From Rhodanobacter glycinis (GTDB lineage Bacteria > Pseudomonadota > Gammaproteobacteria > Xanthomonadales > Rhodanobacteraceae), in assembly GCF_900114325.1 (NCBI RefSeq), contig NZ_FOSR01000008.1, positions 62,001 to 126,000 of the forward strand: 64,000 nt of DNA. The letters run 5' to 3'. Below, piece after piece: positions 1-8,920 of the stretch. How positions within the stretch are numbered: position 1 is the first letter of the stretch; the number at the start of each line of letters is the position of its first letter. The translations under genes and the position numbers were made by a program. The notes below the pieces were generated by a model. That model searched no databases. It saw only the letters and a list, made by a program, of their open reading frames with translations, and was not told the origin of the DNA.

Positions 1-1
1 G

Positions 2-586
2 CTGGTTCGTTCGCAAGGCGACAACATCGCGCTGGGCGCCTTCGCCCCGCTGGCGAGTTATGCGATGTTCCACCTGGTGACCATCTTCGCGTTGTCGTGG
101 GCGTTGCTCTTCACGCAGCAATCGGTGCCCGACTTCCTCGTGGTGCAGATCGTCGGCGCCTTCGTGGCGCTGCCCTGCATGATCCTGTCCGGCAAGGTGG
201 CGAATCGGTTCGGCCGTCGCACCACGCTGGCCGCGGGTGGCGCAATGATCGCGGTCTACAGCGGCTGGACCGCGCTGCTGCTTGCCGACGGCACCATGCA
301 CGGCTATTTGTTCATCATCATCGGCTATGCCCTGCTCGGCTTCACGCACGCACAGGCAGCCGGTGCGGTGAGCTCGAATTTCCGACCGGAATTCCGCTAT
401 ACGGGCGCCATGATCACCTCGGATCTGGGTTGGCTGATCGGCGCCGGCTTCGCGCCACTGGTGGCCTTGGCGCTGGCCCGCTATGCCGGTGTGCCTTACG
501 TGGGGCTTTACCTCCTGTCCGGCGCCATCGGTACGCTGGCGGCTCTATGGTTCAGCCGGCGCTCGGGTGGCCTGCCCAACGACTGA
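2..586 (+). CDS. MFS transporter, MHS family, C-terminal part
   Basis: The reading frame is open from the window edge, so only the last 194 residues are present and the true start lies outside. It is an inner-membrane secondary transporter of the major facilitator superfamily. The visible part has about five hydrophobic segments and, between two of them, the loop GKVANRFGRRTT, which is the MFS motif A repeated in the second half of the protein. The wording of the C-terminal half, including FRPEFRYTGAMI, resembles the metabolite:H+ symporter group (ProP, ShiA, KgtP). The substrate cannot be read from this fragment. A strong hairpin follows the stop codon, so this looks like the last gene of its transcript. 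Confidence 0.8.
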   Translation: MVRSQGDNIALGAFAPLASYAMFHLVTIFALSWALLFTQQSVPDFLVVQIVGAFVALPCMILSGKVANRFGRRTTLAAGGAMIAVYSGWTALLLADGTMHGYLFIIIGYALLGFTHAQAAGAVSSNFRPEFRYTGAMITSDLGWLIGAGFAPLVALALARYAGVPYVGLYLLSGAIGTLAALWFSRRSGGLPND

Positions 587-620
587 TGCGCGAATCCATT
601 CATTGCCCGTGATGTCAAAC

Positions 621-649
621 GACCAGGCCCGCATCAAGCGGGCCTGGTC
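621..649 (+). terminator. Hairpin terminator after the MFS gene
   Basis: A perfect 12-bp stem (gaccaggcccgc with gcgggcctggtc) and a 5-nt loop, followed by gtttctg. It starts 35 bases after the MFS stop codon. The T tract is weak, but the stem is strong and sits between two co-directional unrelated genes, as expected for a factor-independent terminator. Confidence 0.65.
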
Positions 650-735
650 GTTTCTGCGCACTGCGACATCATGGACATCTTCACGAGGGTTTGGCCGGTT
701 CCGCCATGCCACGCATGGTGCGATCATGCACGGCT

Positions 736-1509
736 ATGTCAGACACAGATACTTCGCCGAACGAAAATGGCCGCAACGTACGAGGCCCGTTGGCGCTGAG
801 CCTGCTCGCGTTACTCGGCCTGGTGCTGTTTGTCGGCTTCGTGGCGTTGGGTACCTGGCAGGTGCATCGGCTGGCCTGGAAGACGGCGCTGATCGCCCAT
901 GTCAACGCGCGCGTGCATGCGCCGCCGGTGCCTGCGCCGGGTCCGGCGGACTGGGCTGGCATCACCGCGGCCAGCGCCGAATATCGCCACGTGCGCTTGT
1001 CCGGCACCTACCTCGACGACCGGCAAACGCGGGTATGGACGGCCACGGACAAGGGCAGCGGCTACTGGATCCTCACGCCGCTGCGTCGCGACGATGGCAG
1101 CATCGTGCTGGTGAACCGCGGGTTTGCGGCGGAGGGCTGGTGCGACCTCAAGGGGCATTGCCCGCCTCCACCGACGGGCGAGGTCACCGTTACCGGCCTG
1201 CTGCGGATCAGCGTGCCCTCCGGGCTGTTTCGCCACAACGATCCGACCACCGATACCTGGTACACCCGCGACGTGTCGGCGATCGCCAAGGCCCGCGGCC
1301 TGCACGACGTGGCACCGTACTTCGTGGATGCCGATGCCCATTCCAACGCGGATGGCAAGCCCTGGCCCGAGGGTGGCATGACCGTGATCCACTTTCCCAA
1401 CCACCACCTCAACTACCTGATTACCTGGTACATCCTGGCGTTGATGGTGTTGGGCGCGGCGGGTTACGTGGCGCGCGACGAGTACCGGTTGCGCAAGCGA
1501 AAGAAGTGA
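736..1509 (+). CDS. SURF1 family cytochrome oxidase assembly protein
   Basis: A 257-residue inner-membrane protein of the SURF1/Shy1 family, which helps heme a insertion and assembly of cytochrome c oxidase. A membrane segment lies at about residues 18-39 and runs into GTWQVHRLAWK, the usual family opening (GxWQxxRxxxK). The periplasmic middle carries GYWILTPL and VLVNRGFA, both typical. A second membrane segment at about 226-246 is followed by a basic cytoplasmic end (RLRKRKK). The open frame reaches back to 691, but ATG 736 gives a normal short N-terminal tail. The usual neighbours (cox genes) are not in the window, so the link to an oxidase rests on the family alone. Confidence 0.85.
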   Translation: MSDTDTSPNENGRNVRGPLALSLLALLGLVLFVGFVALGTWQVHRLAWKTALIAHVNARVHAPPVPAPGPADWAGITAASAEYRHVRLSGTYLDDRQTRVWTATDKGSGYWILTPLRRDDGSIVLVNRGFAAEGWCDLKGHCPPPPTGEVTVTGLLRISVPSGLFRHNDPTTDTWYTRDVSAIAKARGLHDVAPYFVDADAHSNADGKPWPEGGMTVIHFPNHHLNYLITWYILALMVLGAAGYVARDEYRLRKRKK

Positions 1510-1594
1510 GTGGAGAGGAGTGAGAAGTGAGAGAAAAGCACGGGCGTGCTGCGTGACGCCGCTCTCTCTCACTTCTCACTCCTCTCCACTCACT
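1505..1594. repeat. Perfect 29-bp inverted repeat between convergent genes
   Basis: Arms 1505-1533 and 1566-1594 are exact reverse complements over 29 bases, of purine-rich sequence (agtgagtggagaggagtgag and on) opposite its complement, with a 32-base spacer. The left arm overlaps the SURF1 stop codon and the right arm ends 9 bases before the end of manC on the other strand. It can form a long hairpin in both transcripts and so may end both. The sequence differs from the GTAGGAGC hairpins elsewhere in the window. Confidence 0.8.
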
Positions 1595-1602
1595 CCTCGC
1601 CT

Positions 1603-3015
1603 TCAGGCTCTCCCGTACACGTCGTCGAAGCGCACGATGTCGTCTTCGCCCAGGTAGCTGCCAGACTGCACTTCGATCAGTTCCAGTGCCACCTTGCCGG
1701 GGTTGCGCAGACGGTGCTTGCTGCCCAGCGGAATGTAGGTGCTCTGGTTTTCGCCGAGCAGGAACACCTTGTCGTCGCAGCTCACTTCGGCGGTGCCGGA
1801 GACCACGATCCAGTGCTCGGCGCGGTGATGGTGCTTCTGCAGGCTCAGGGCTGCACCGGGTTTCACCACGATGCGCTTGACCTGGAAACGCTCGCCGGCT
1901 TCCAGTGAGTCGTAGCTGCCCCAGGGGCGGTGTACCACGCGGTGGACCGAATGCTCGCTGCGGCCGGCGGCCTTCAGTTGCTCGACGATCTTCTTCACGT
2001 CCTGGGCGGCATCGCGATGTGCAACAAGGGTGGCGTCCGGCGTGGTCACCACCACCAGGTCGTCCACACCCACGGTGGCGACGAGGTGGCGCTCGTGCGA
2101 GCGCAGCAGCGAATTGTGCGTGTTCACCACCAAGGTATCGCCTTCGCGCAGGTTGCCGTCGCTATCGTGCTCGCCGGCCAACCAGAGCGCCGACCACGAA
2201 CCGATGTCGCTCCATGCGCAGCTCACCGGGATGACCGCCGCACGCGTGGTCTTTTCCATCACCGCGTAGTCGATGGAATCGTCCGGCACTTTGGCGAAGG
2301 CATCCTTGTCCACGCGCACGAAATCGAGATCGGCGTGCGCGGAGGCGTGCGCGGCGCGCACCGTGGCGAGCATGGCCGGGGCGTGCTGTTCCAGTTCCTC
2401 CAGGTAGCGCGCGGCCTTGAACAGGAACATGCCGGAGTTCCAGTCGTAGCTGCCGTCGGCCAGGTAATCCTGCGCGGTAGCCAGGTCCGGCTTCTCGACG
2501 AAGCGTTCGACCTGGAAGCCATGCGCGCCCAGTGCCGCGCCACGGCGGATATAGCCGAAACCGGTCTCGGCGCGATCGGGGCGGATACCGAAGGTGGCCA
2601 GCCAGCCCTCCATGGCCAGCGGCAGCGCCTGTGCCACGGCAGCGGCGAAGGTCTGCGTGTCGCCGATCATGTGGTCGGCAGGGAGGACCAGCAGCAAGGC
2701 ATCGGGATCGCGCTTGATCGCCTCCAGCGCACCGAGTGCGATCGCCGGGGCGGTGTTGCGCGCGACCGGTTCGAGCACCAGGGTGCCATCTTCGATGCCC
2801 GCTTCGAGCAATTGCTCGGCGGCGAGGAAGCGGTGGTCCTCGCTGGCCACCACGATCGGTGCAGCCACATCGGGCAATTGCCGGGTGCGCGCAATGGTCT
2901 GCTGGAACAGCGTGCCTTGTCCGGCCAGGGCCAGAAACTGCTTGGGCATGTTTCGGCGCGAGATGGGCCACAGGCGCGTGCCGCTGCCGCCGCTGAGGAT
3001 CAAGGGAATGAGCAT
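1603..3015 (-). CDS. manC: Mannose-1-phosphate guanylyltransferase / mannose-6-phosphate isomerase
   Basis: A 470-residue bifunctional enzyme of the ManC/XanB/AlgA type that makes GDP-mannose from mannose 1-phosphate and GTP and usually also interconverts fructose 6-phosphate and mannose 6-phosphate. The nucleotidyltransferase domain opens with GGSGTRLWPISR and PKQFL, and has VEKPD and WNSGMFLF in its middle. The last ~110 residues are the type II phosphomannose isomerase cupin, with RPWGSYDSL and the metal-binding HHHRAEHW. Length is normal. It is the last gene of the rml operon and is separated from rmlD by a hairpin, so it may also have its own control. GDP-mannose could feed the glycosyltransferases in this window; no gmd or rmd gene is seen. 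Confidence 0.95.
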   Translation of the reverse strand: MLIPLILSGGSGTRLWPISRRNMPKQFLALAGQGTLFQQTIARTRQLPDVAAPIVVASEDHRFLAAEQLLEAGIEDGTLVLEPVARNTAPAIALGALEAIKRDPDALLLVLPADHMIGDTQTFAAAVAQALPLAMEGWLATFGIRPDRAETGFGYIRRGAALGAHGFQVERFVEKPDLATAQDYLADGSYDWNSGMFLFKAARYLEELEQHAPAMLATVRAAHASAHADLDFVRVDKDAFAKVPDDSIDYAVMEKTTRAAVIPVSCAWSDIGSWSALWLAGEHDSDGNLREGDTLVVNTHNSLLRSHERHLVATVGVDDLVVVTTPDATLVAHRDAAQDVKKIVEQLKAAGRSEHSVHRVVHRPWGSYDSLEAGERFQVKRIVVKPGAALSLQKHHHRAEHWIVVSGTAEVSCDDKVFLLGENQSTYIPLGSKHRLRNPGKVALELIEVQSGSYLGEDDIVRFDDVYGRA

Positions 3016-3061
3016 GGTGGATCTACCTGCGAGAAAGCGTTTGCCCGGGGCATCGCGGCTC

Positions 3062-3096
3062 GGCCGACAGGCGCGCCGTTTGCGCGCCTGTCGGCC
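3062..3096 (-). terminator. Hairpin between rmlD and manC
   Basis: A perfect 15-bp stem (ggccgacaggcgcgc with gcgcgcctgtcggcc) with a 5-base loop, just after the rmlD stop codon on the minus strand. No clear T run follows on either strand, so it could attenuate or stabilise the mRNA rather than end it. Confidence 0.5.
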
Positions 3097-3099
3097 TGT

Positions 3100-4035
3100 T
3101 CAGGCATGCGGGTGCGCGAGCGCGTCCAGCACGTCATGCAAGCCGGTTTGCCAATCGGACAAAGCATAGCCGAAGCGGGCGCCGAAGCCGGTGTTGTCGA
3201 GCACCGACCATGCTGGGCGCGCGGCCGGGGTGGGGAACTCGGTGGTGGCGATGGGCGCCACGTGTGGCTGGCGTTCGAGCAGCCCCCGCGCATGGGCCGC
3301 GTCGAAGATGGTGCTGGCGAAGCCATGCCATGAGGTGTGCCCGCTGGCGACCAGGTGGTGGGTGCCGACGAGGGTGCGTCGTTGTGCGGCGTCGGCCTGT
3401 TGCCAGGCATCCAATGCGGCCAGCGTGCCGCGCACGATCAGCGCGGTGCTGGTAGGGGCGCCGATCTGGTCGGCAGCCACGCGCAGCTCGTCGCGCTCGG
3501 CGCCCAGTCGCAGCATGGTGCGCAGGAAGTTGTGGCCATGCGGCGCATACACCCACGCGGTGCGCAGGATCAGGTGGTCGGCGCCGCTGGTGCGCAGCGC
3601 GCGTTCACCAGCCAGCTTGCTGCGGCCGTAGGCACCCAGCGGCGCGACGGGCGCGTCGACCGGATACGGTGCGGTGGCATTGCCGTCGAACACGTAATCG
3701 GTGGAGTAGTGCACGACTAGCGTGCCATGCGCTGCAGCCCAGCGGCCGAGAGCGCCGACGGCGTCGCCATTGACACGGGTGGCCAGGGCTTCTTCCTGTT
3801 CGGCACGATCCACCGCGGTATAGGCGGCGGTGTTGACGATGAGGTCGGGGCGCAGGCGATCGAGCAGGGCGGGCAGGCTGTCCGGCGACGACAGGTCGGC
3901 GACTTCGGCCGGGCCGTCGTCGAAGCGATGGCCGTCGCGGCTGGTGACCGTCAGCTCGCCGCGTGCGGCCAGGCCACCGTCCTCGACAAAGCTGCGGCCG
4001 AGCTGGCCGTTGGCGCCAAGCAGCAGGATTCTCAT
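3100..4035 (-). CDS. rmlD: dTDP-4-dehydrorhamnose reductase
   Basis: A 311-residue extended short-chain dehydrogenase that carries out the last step of dTDP-L-rhamnose synthesis, the NAD(P)H-dependent reduction of dTDP-4-keto-L-rhamnose. The N-terminus has LLGANGQLGRSF, the nucleotide-binding glycine motif. YSTDYVFDG and the catalytic YGRSKLAGE are present, as are NTAAYTAVDRAE and LRTAWVYA, all typical of RfbD/RmlD. The start overlaps the end of rmlC at ATGA, which points to translational coupling. It is the fourth gene of the operon. Confidence 0.95.
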   Translation of the reverse strand: MRILLLGANGQLGRSFVEDGGLAARGELTVTSRDGHRFDDGPAEVADLSSPDSLPALLDRLRPDLIVNTAAYTAVDRAEQEEALATRVNGDAVGALGRWAAAHGTLVVHYSTDYVFDGNATAPYPVDAPVAPLGAYGRSKLAGERALRTSGADHLILRTAWVYAPHGHNFLRTMLRLGAERDELRVAADQIGAPTSTALIVRGTLAALDAWQQADAAQRRTLVGTHHLVASGHTSWHGFASTIFDAAHARGLLERQPHVAPIATTEFPTPAARPAWSVLDNTGFGARFGYALSDWQTGLHDVLDALAHPHA

Positions 4036-4589
4036 GCCTCGAACACCGGCAGCCGTTCGGGCGGCACGTCGGCGAGCAGCGGCGTCTTGCCATCCTTGTC
4101 CGACAGCAGCGGTGCGCTGACCGGCCAGTCGATGGCCAGTGCGGCGTCATTCCAGCGAATGCCGGCGTCGGCCTTCGGGTCGTACAGTGCAGTGCACTGG
4201 TAGCTGAAGGTGGCGAATTCGGAGACCACGCAGAAGCCGTGCGCGAAGCCTTCCGGGACCCAGAAGTGGCGATGATTGGCGGCGGTCAGCATGACGCCGG
4301 TGGCTCGCCCGAAGGTGGGCGAGCCGCGACGAATGTCCACCGCCACGTCGTACACCTCGCCTTCCAGCACGCTGACCAGCTTGCCTTGCGGGTTTGGCCA
4401 CTGGTAATGCAACCCGCGCAGCACGCCGCGGGCCGAACGCGAGACGTTGGATTGCACGAAGCGGCGGTCGATGCCGGCCTCGCGGTATTTCGCCTCGTTG
4501 TAGCTTTCGTAGAAGAAGCCACGGGCATCGCCGAACACCTGCGGTTCGATCACCACGGCGCCGGGCAAGGGGGTAGGCAGCACCTTCAT
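4032..4589 (-). CDS. rmlC: dTDP-4-dehydrorhamnose 3,5-epimerase
   Basis: A 185-residue cupin enzyme that epimerises C3 and C5 of dTDP-4-keto-6-deoxyglucose. The family signature [18 protein letters not shown] carries the catalytic histidine, and [11 protein letters not shown] and VPEGFAHGF follow. The frame is open further upstream to 4721, but that part lies inside rmlA and does not resemble the family. ATG 4589 gives the usual [10 protein letters not shown] opening and overlaps the rmlA stop at ATGA. The middle position in the cluster agrees with the pathway. Confidence 0.95.
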   Translation of the reverse strand: MKVLPTPLPGAVVIEPQVFGDARGFFYESYNEAKYREAGIDRRFVQSNVSRSARGVLRGLHYQWPNPQGKLVSVLEGEVYDVAVDIRRGSPTFGRATGVMLTAANHRHFWVPEGFAHGFCVVSEFATFSYQCTALYDPKADAGIRWNDAALAIDWPVSAPLLSDKDGKTPLLADVPPERLPVFEA

Positions 4590-5476
4590 CGGGCCAGCCC
4601 CTGCGAGACCAGTCGCTGCAAGTACTGGCCATAGCCGGTCTTGGCCAGCGGTGCAGCCAGGCGCAGCACCTGTTCGGCATCGATCCAGCCGTTGAGGTAG
4701 GCGATCTCCTCCGGGCAGCACACCTTCAGGCCCTGGCGATTTTCGATGGTCTGGATGTAGTTGCCTGCTTCCATCAGCGACTCGTGGGTGCCGGTGTCCA
4801 GCCAGGCAAAACCGCGCCCGAGCTGTTCCAAATGCAGTGAATCGTCATCCAGATAGCAGCGGTTGAGGTCGGTGATTTCCAGCTCGCCACGCGGGGAAGG
4901 CTTCAACGCGGCGGCGTAGTCGCACACCCGGCCGTCGTAGAAGTACAGGCCGGTGACGGCGTAGTTCGACTTCGGCTGGGCGGGCTTTTCCTCTAGCCCG
5001 ATCACGCGGCCTTCGGCGTTGAATTCGGCCACGCCGTAGCGTTCCGGGTCACGCACCCAGTAGCCGAACACGGTGGCGCCGTGCTCGCGGGAGGCGGCAC
5101 GCTTCAGTCGCTCGGTGAGGCCGTGGCCGTAGAAGATGTTGTCGCCCAGGACCAGGCAGCTCGGCTTGCCGTCGATGAAGTCGCGGCCGATGGTGAATGC
5201 CTGCGCCAAGCCGTCGGGCGAGGGTTGCACCGCGTAGCGGATGTCCAGCCCCCATTGCGAGCCATCGCCCAGCAGGCGCTGGAACATGTCCTGTTCGTGG
5301 GGGGTGTTGATGACCAGCACTTCGCGGATGCCGGCCAGCATCAGCGTGGCCAGCGGGTAGTAGATCATCGGCTTGTCGTACACCGGTAGCAGCTGCTTGC
5401 TGATCGCCTTGGTGATCGGATAAAGCCGTGTGCCGGAACCGCCGGCGAGGATGATGCCCTTGGTGGTGTTGCTCAT
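4586..5476 (-). CDS. rmlA: Glucose-1-phosphate thymidylyltransferase
   Basis: A 296-residue nucleotidyltransferase that joins glucose 1-phosphate and dTTP to give dTDP-glucose, the entry step of dTDP-sugar synthesis. It opens with [17 protein letters not shown] and [16 protein letters not shown], the nucleotide-binding signature; LGDNIFYG and LDTGTHESL are further along. ATG 5476 was chosen because it gives [13 protein letters not shown] and overlaps the rmlB stop codon at ATGA. The product is shared by the rhamnose route (RmlBCD) and by the WecE route in the second cluster. Confidence 0.95.
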   Translation of the reverse strand: MSNTTKGIILAGGSGTRLYPITKAISKQLLPVYDKPMIYYPLATLMLAGIREVLVINTPHEQDMFQRLLGDGSQWGLDIRYAVQPSPDGLAQAFTIGRDFIDGKPSCLVLGDNIFYGHGLTERLKRAASREHGATVFGYWVRDPERYGVAEFNAEGRVIGLEEKPAQPKSNYAVTGLYFYDGRVCDYAAALKPSPRGELEITDLNRCYLDDDSLHLEQLGRGFAWLDTGTHESLMEAGNYIQTIENRQGLKVCCPEEIAYLNGWIDAEQVLRLAAPLAKTGYGQYLQRLVSQGLAR

Positions 5477-6543
5477 TGTCCCAGCCGCTCCATGCGATAG
5501 CTGCCGTCGAGTACGCGTTGTACCCACGGTTGGTGATCGAGATACCAGTCCAGCGTGGCCGCAATGCCGCTTTCGAAGGTCTGCGACGGCTTCCAGCCCA
5601 GCTCGCGCTGCAACTTGGACGAGTCGATGGCGTAGCGACGATCGTGGCCGGGGCGATCCTTCACGTAGGTGATCAGCGACTCGCGGGCACGGCCATCGGC
5701 CAGCGGGCGGCGCTGGTCGAGCAGGGCGCAGATGGTCTTCACCACGGTGATGTTGGTGCGCTCGGCATTGCCGCCCACGTTGTAGGTTTCACCCACGCGA
5801 CCGGCGTCCAGCACGCGGCGGATCGCCGAGCAGTGGTCGCCCACGAACAGCCAGTCGCGGATGTTCAGGCCGTCGCCATAAACCGGTAACGCTTCGCCGG
5901 CCAGCGCCTTGGCGGTCACCAGCGGAATGAGCTTTTCGGGGAACTGGTACGGCCCGTAATTGTTCGAGCAGTTGGTGGTCAGCACCGGCAGCCCGTAGGT
6001 ATGGTGGAACGCGCGGACCAGGTGGTCGGAGGCGGCCTTGGACGCCGAGTAGGGCGAATTGGGCGCGTAGGCGGTGGTTTCGGTGAACTGACCTTCGTCG
6101 CCCAGCGAGCCGTAGACCTCGTCGGTGGAGACGTGCAGGAAACGGAACGCCTCGCGGGCCGCGCCTTCGAGGCCGCGCCAGTAGTCGCGGGCGCATTCCA
6201 GCAGGCCCAGGGTACCGACCACGTTGGTCTGCACGAATTCGGCCGGGCCGTCGATGGAGCGGTCCACGTGCGACTCGGCGGCAAAATTCACGATCGCGTC
6301 GGGGCGGTACTCGGCCAGCAGCTTCGCCACCAGCGCCCGGTCGCCGATGTCGCCCTGCACGAACACGTGCCGGTCATTGCCCTGCAACGAAGCCAACGTG
6401 TCGAGGTTGCCGGCATAGGTGAGCTTGTCCAGATTCACCACGCGCAGGCCGTCGGCAACCGCCTGCAGCACGAAATTTGCGCCGATGAAGCCGGCGCCGC
6501 CGGTGACGAGAAGGGTGGTGGCGTGACTGGATGGGCTGTTCAT
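5473..6543 (-). CDS. rmlB: dTDP-glucose 4,6-dehydratase
   Basis: A 356-residue NAD-dependent enzyme that turns dTDP-glucose into dTDP-4-keto-6-deoxyglucose. [15 protein letters not shown] binds [13 protein letters not shown] and [11 protein letters not shown] hold the catalytic acid pair and the Tyr/Lys pair; [15 protein letters not shown] is characteristic of RfbB. It is the first gene of the minus-strand operon, and a 16-bp palindrome lies just upstream. Its product is the branch point here: RmlC and RmlD take it to L-rhamnose and the WecE homologue at 28002-29126 would take it to Fuc4N. Confidence 0.95.
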   Translation of the reverse strand: MNSPSSHATTLLVTGGAGFIGANFVLQAVADGLRVVNLDKLTYAGNLDTLASLQGNDRHVFVQGDIGDRALVAKLLAEYRPDAIVNFAAESHVDRSIDGPAEFVQTNVVGTLGLLECARDYWRGLEGAAREAFRFLHVSTDEVYGSLGDEGQFTETTAYAPNSPYSASKAASDHLVRAFHHTYGLPVLTTNCSNNYGPYQFPEKLIPLVTAKALAGEALPVYGDGLNIRDWLFVGDHCSAIRRVLDAGRVGETYNVGGNAERTNITVVKTICALLDQRRPLADGRARESLITYVKDRPGHDRRYAIDSSKLQRELGWKPSQTFESGIAATLDWYLDHQPWVQRVLDGSYRMERLGQ

Positions 6544-6571
6544 TCGGCCTTCTTTGATGTCATATGCCGTA

Positions 6572-6587
6572 CATTCGCCGGCGAATG
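6572..6587. promoter_or_regulatory. 16-bp palindrome upstream of rmlB
   Basis: The sequence cattcgccggcgaatg is a perfect palindrome 28 bases upstream of the rmlB start, in the 210-base divergent gap between the rml operon and the first wzm. It could be an operator for one or both operons. No known factor was matched, so the role is open. Confidence 0.35.
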
Positions 6588-6753
6588 GTTGCTATGGTTG
6601 CACCTGTGCCGCGCGAACAGGACCGGCGCGGCGATATTCGTATAGTTTGCCATTGATTGGCTGAAGACGAGGAGCACGGAGACTCCGCAAGTAACGGGTG
6701 TCTGCTGCATGGCACCGCGGTGTGACCGTAAATTCTAGGTTCGGGTTGCGAGT

Positions 6754-7560
6754 ATGGAATTGATGAAACTGTCCTTGTTCGGGCGCCTTTGGCTCAGACG
6801 GGACGTGTTTGTGGAACTGACTCGCCGCGACATCGAATCGCGTTACAGCGGCTCGTTCCTGGGCCTGTTCTGGTCGTTCTTCAATCCGCTGCTGATGCTG
6901 GCGGTGTATACCCTGGCCTTTCGCGTGTTCCTGGGTATGCGCTGGCCGGGCATGGCATCGGGGAGTGCGTTTTCGCTGATGATTTTCTGCGGCATGGTGG
7001 TTCACTCGGCATTGTCCGAGTGCATTACCCGTGCGCCGGGCGTGATCGTTTCGCAGACCAACCTGGTCAAGCGGGTAGTGTTCCCACTGGCGGTGCTGCC
7101 ATGCGTGATGGTGGCTTCGACCCTGTTCAACATGCTGCTCAGCCTGCTGGTGCTGTTGCTCTTCGTGCTGCTTACCGGCCATGCGCTGCATCCCGTGCTG
7201 TTGTGCCTGCCGCTGGTGTACGCGCCATTCGTGCTGCTGTTGTGCGGGGTGAGCTGGTTCATGGCGTCGCTGGGGGTGTTCGTGCGCGACGTGACACAGA
7301 TTGCCGGTGTGCTCTCGTCGATCCTGATGTTCCTGAGCCCGGTGTTCTATCCGGCATCCAGCCTGCATGAGCCTTTTCGCAGCTGGATTCTGTTCAATCC
7401 CCTGACGTTGATGATCGAGCAGACACGCAAACTGGTGCTGTTCGGGCAGGCACCCGACTGGCATGCACTGGGAATTTACACGCTGGCGGCCGTGGTCGTA
7501 TTCCTGTTCGGCTATGCCTGGTTCCAGCGCACCCGGGATGGGTTTGCCGATGTCCTCTGA
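6754..7560 (+). CDS. wzm: O-antigen/polysaccharide ABC exporter permease (first copy)
   Basis: A 268-residue inner-membrane permease of the ABC-2 type (Wzm, TagG, KpsM group) that exports lipid-linked polysaccharide from the cytoplasm. After a short N-terminal part with RDIESRYSGSFLG come about six membrane segments; FNPLLMLAVY and SPVFYPASSL are common in the family. The last codons overlap the start of wzt by 11 bases, and the junction tttgccgatgtcctctga is identical to that of the second pair at 21159-21176. As first gene of a plus-strand operon divergent from rml, it suggests that the polymer contains rhamnose, though this is inference. Confidence 0.92.
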   Translation: MELMKLSLFGRLWLRRDVFVELTRRDIESRYSGSFLGLFWSFFNPLLMLAVYTLAFRVFLGMRWPGMASGSAFSLMIFCGMVVHSALSECITRAPGVIVSQTNLVKRVVFPLAVLPCVMVASTLFNMLLSLLVLLLFVLLTGHALHPVLLCLPLVYAPFVLLLCGVSWFMASLGVFVRDVTQIAGVLSSILMFLSPVFYPASSLHEPFRSWILFNPLTLMIEQTRKLVLFGQAPDWHALGIYTLAAVVVFLFGYAWFQRTRDGFADVL

Positions 7561-8920
7561 GACCATGACGGAACCGGTGGCAACATCCACCGAAGCGGTG
7601 ATCGAGGCACGCGCGCTGGGCAAATGCTACCAGCTTTACGACAAGCCGATACATCGCATGCTGCAGAGCCTGGTGGGCAGACGTCGCACGTTCTATCGCG
7701 AATTCTGGGCATTGCGCGGGGTCGATTTCGAGGTGCGTCGGGGCGAGACCCTCGGCATCGTGGGCCGCAATGGCGCGGGCAAGTCCACCTTGCTGCAGAT
7801 GCTGGCCGGTACGCTTAAGGCCAGTGAAGGGCAAGTTGCCACCCATGGCCGCGTGGCAGCCCTGCTGGAGCTGGGCAGTGGCTTCAATCCGGAGTTCACC
7901 GGGCGCCAGAACGTCTATCTGAATGCCTCGATCCTCGGGTTGAGCCGAAGTGAGGTGGAAGCACGGATCGGCAGCATCCTGGCTTATGCGGATATTGGTG
8001 AATTCGTCGATCAGCCGGTGCGCAATTATTCCACCGGCATGGTGATGCGATTGGCGTTCGCTGTGGTGGTCCACGTGGATGCCGATGTGCTGATCATCGA
8101 CGAGGCGCTGGCGGTCGGCGACGCATTTTTCATGCAAAAGTGCATGCGCTACCTGCGCGAGTTCCGCAAGCGTGGCAGCATGTTGTTCGTCAGCCATGAC
8201 AGCAGCGCGGTGGCGAGCCTTTGCGATCGCGCAGTGTGGCTGGAGCAGGGGCGGGTACAGCGCATCGGCGAGGCACGCGATGTCATGCAGGACTACATGC
8301 AAGCCTCGCTCAGCGAGTCGCGAGCTACGGAGAAACCTCTTGCTGGCGTTGATCGCCGGCGCCAGAGTCCTGCCCGGCGACTGGTGGATCCACGTCAGGA
8401 ATTGTTCGACCGTTCCACTTTGCGCAATGACGTCCGCGTTCTGCCATTCCAGCCGGATGCCAAGGCATTCGGCGAGTGCCGGGTGCGGATCGAGCACGCG
8501 GAGCTTTGCGACGAGCACGGGCAGGCGGTTTCGTTGGTGCTTGCCGGCGAATGCGCAGTATTGAGAGTGGAGCTGGTTGCCGATGCGGGCGTGGGCAATG
8601 CGATTACCGGCTTCTACGTGAAGGATCGCCTGGGTCAGTTGCTGTTTGGCGACAATACCGACCTGGGGCAGGTGGGTGAGTTTTCGCTGGTGGCCGGAGA
8701 ACGTGCTGTTGTCAGTTTCAGCTTCGTGATGCCACGGTTGCTGCCCGGGGATTATTTCGTGGCCATCGGTGTGTCCGAGGGCACCCAGGAGCAGCACGTG
8801 GTGCAACACTGGATGCATGAGGCATTGCGCTTCCGAGCCGAAGGCGGATCGATGGTTACCGGGCTCATCGGTCTTCCCATGTTGGACATCCGTCAGGAGC
8901 GATTGCATGACGAGCACTGA
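7550..8920 (+). CDS. wzt: O-antigen/polysaccharide ABC exporter ATPase with C-terminal glycan-binding domain (first copy)
   Basis: A 456-residue ATPase subunit. The Walker A motif GRNGAGKST is at residues 72-80, the signature YSTGMVMRL near 160 and Walker B VLIIDEAL near 183. Beyond the ~240-residue nucleotide-binding domain is a linker, then a C-terminal domain of about 170 residues with [19 protein letters not shown], as in Wzt proteins that recognise the modified end of the O-antigen chain before export. ATG 7550 was taken because it starts within wzm with the MSS opening shared with the second copy. It overlaps the downstream methyltransferase by 14 bases, which fits a partnership between chain end modification and Wzt recognition. 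Confidence 0.93.
   Translation: MSSETMTEPVATSTEAVIEARALGKCYQLYDKPIHRMLQSLVGRRRTFYREFWALRGVDFEVRRGETLGIVGRNGAGKSTLLQMLAGTLKASEGQVATHGRVAALLELGSGFNPEFTGRQNVYLNASILGLSRSEVEARIGSILAYADIGEFVDQPVRNYSTGMVMRLAFAVVVHVDADVLIIDEALAVGDAFFMQKCMRYLREFRKRGSMLFVSHDSSAVASLCDRAVWLEQGRVQRIGEARDVMQDYMQASLSESRATEKPLAGVDRRRQSPARRLVDPRQELFDRSTLRNDVRVLPFQPDAKAFGECRVRIEHAELCDEHGQAVSLVLAGECAVLRVELVADAGVGNAITGFYVKDRLGQLLFGDNTDLGQVGEFSLVAGERAVVSFSFVMPRLLPGDYFVAIGVSEGTQEQHVVQHWMHEALRFRAEGGSMVTGLIGLPMLDIRQERLHDEH

Noticed and set aside
1930-3333. A 467-codon plus-strand frame across manC and rmlD
   Set aside because: It is antisense to two well-supported genes and its wording is the His/Gly/Val-rich type of a shadow frame.
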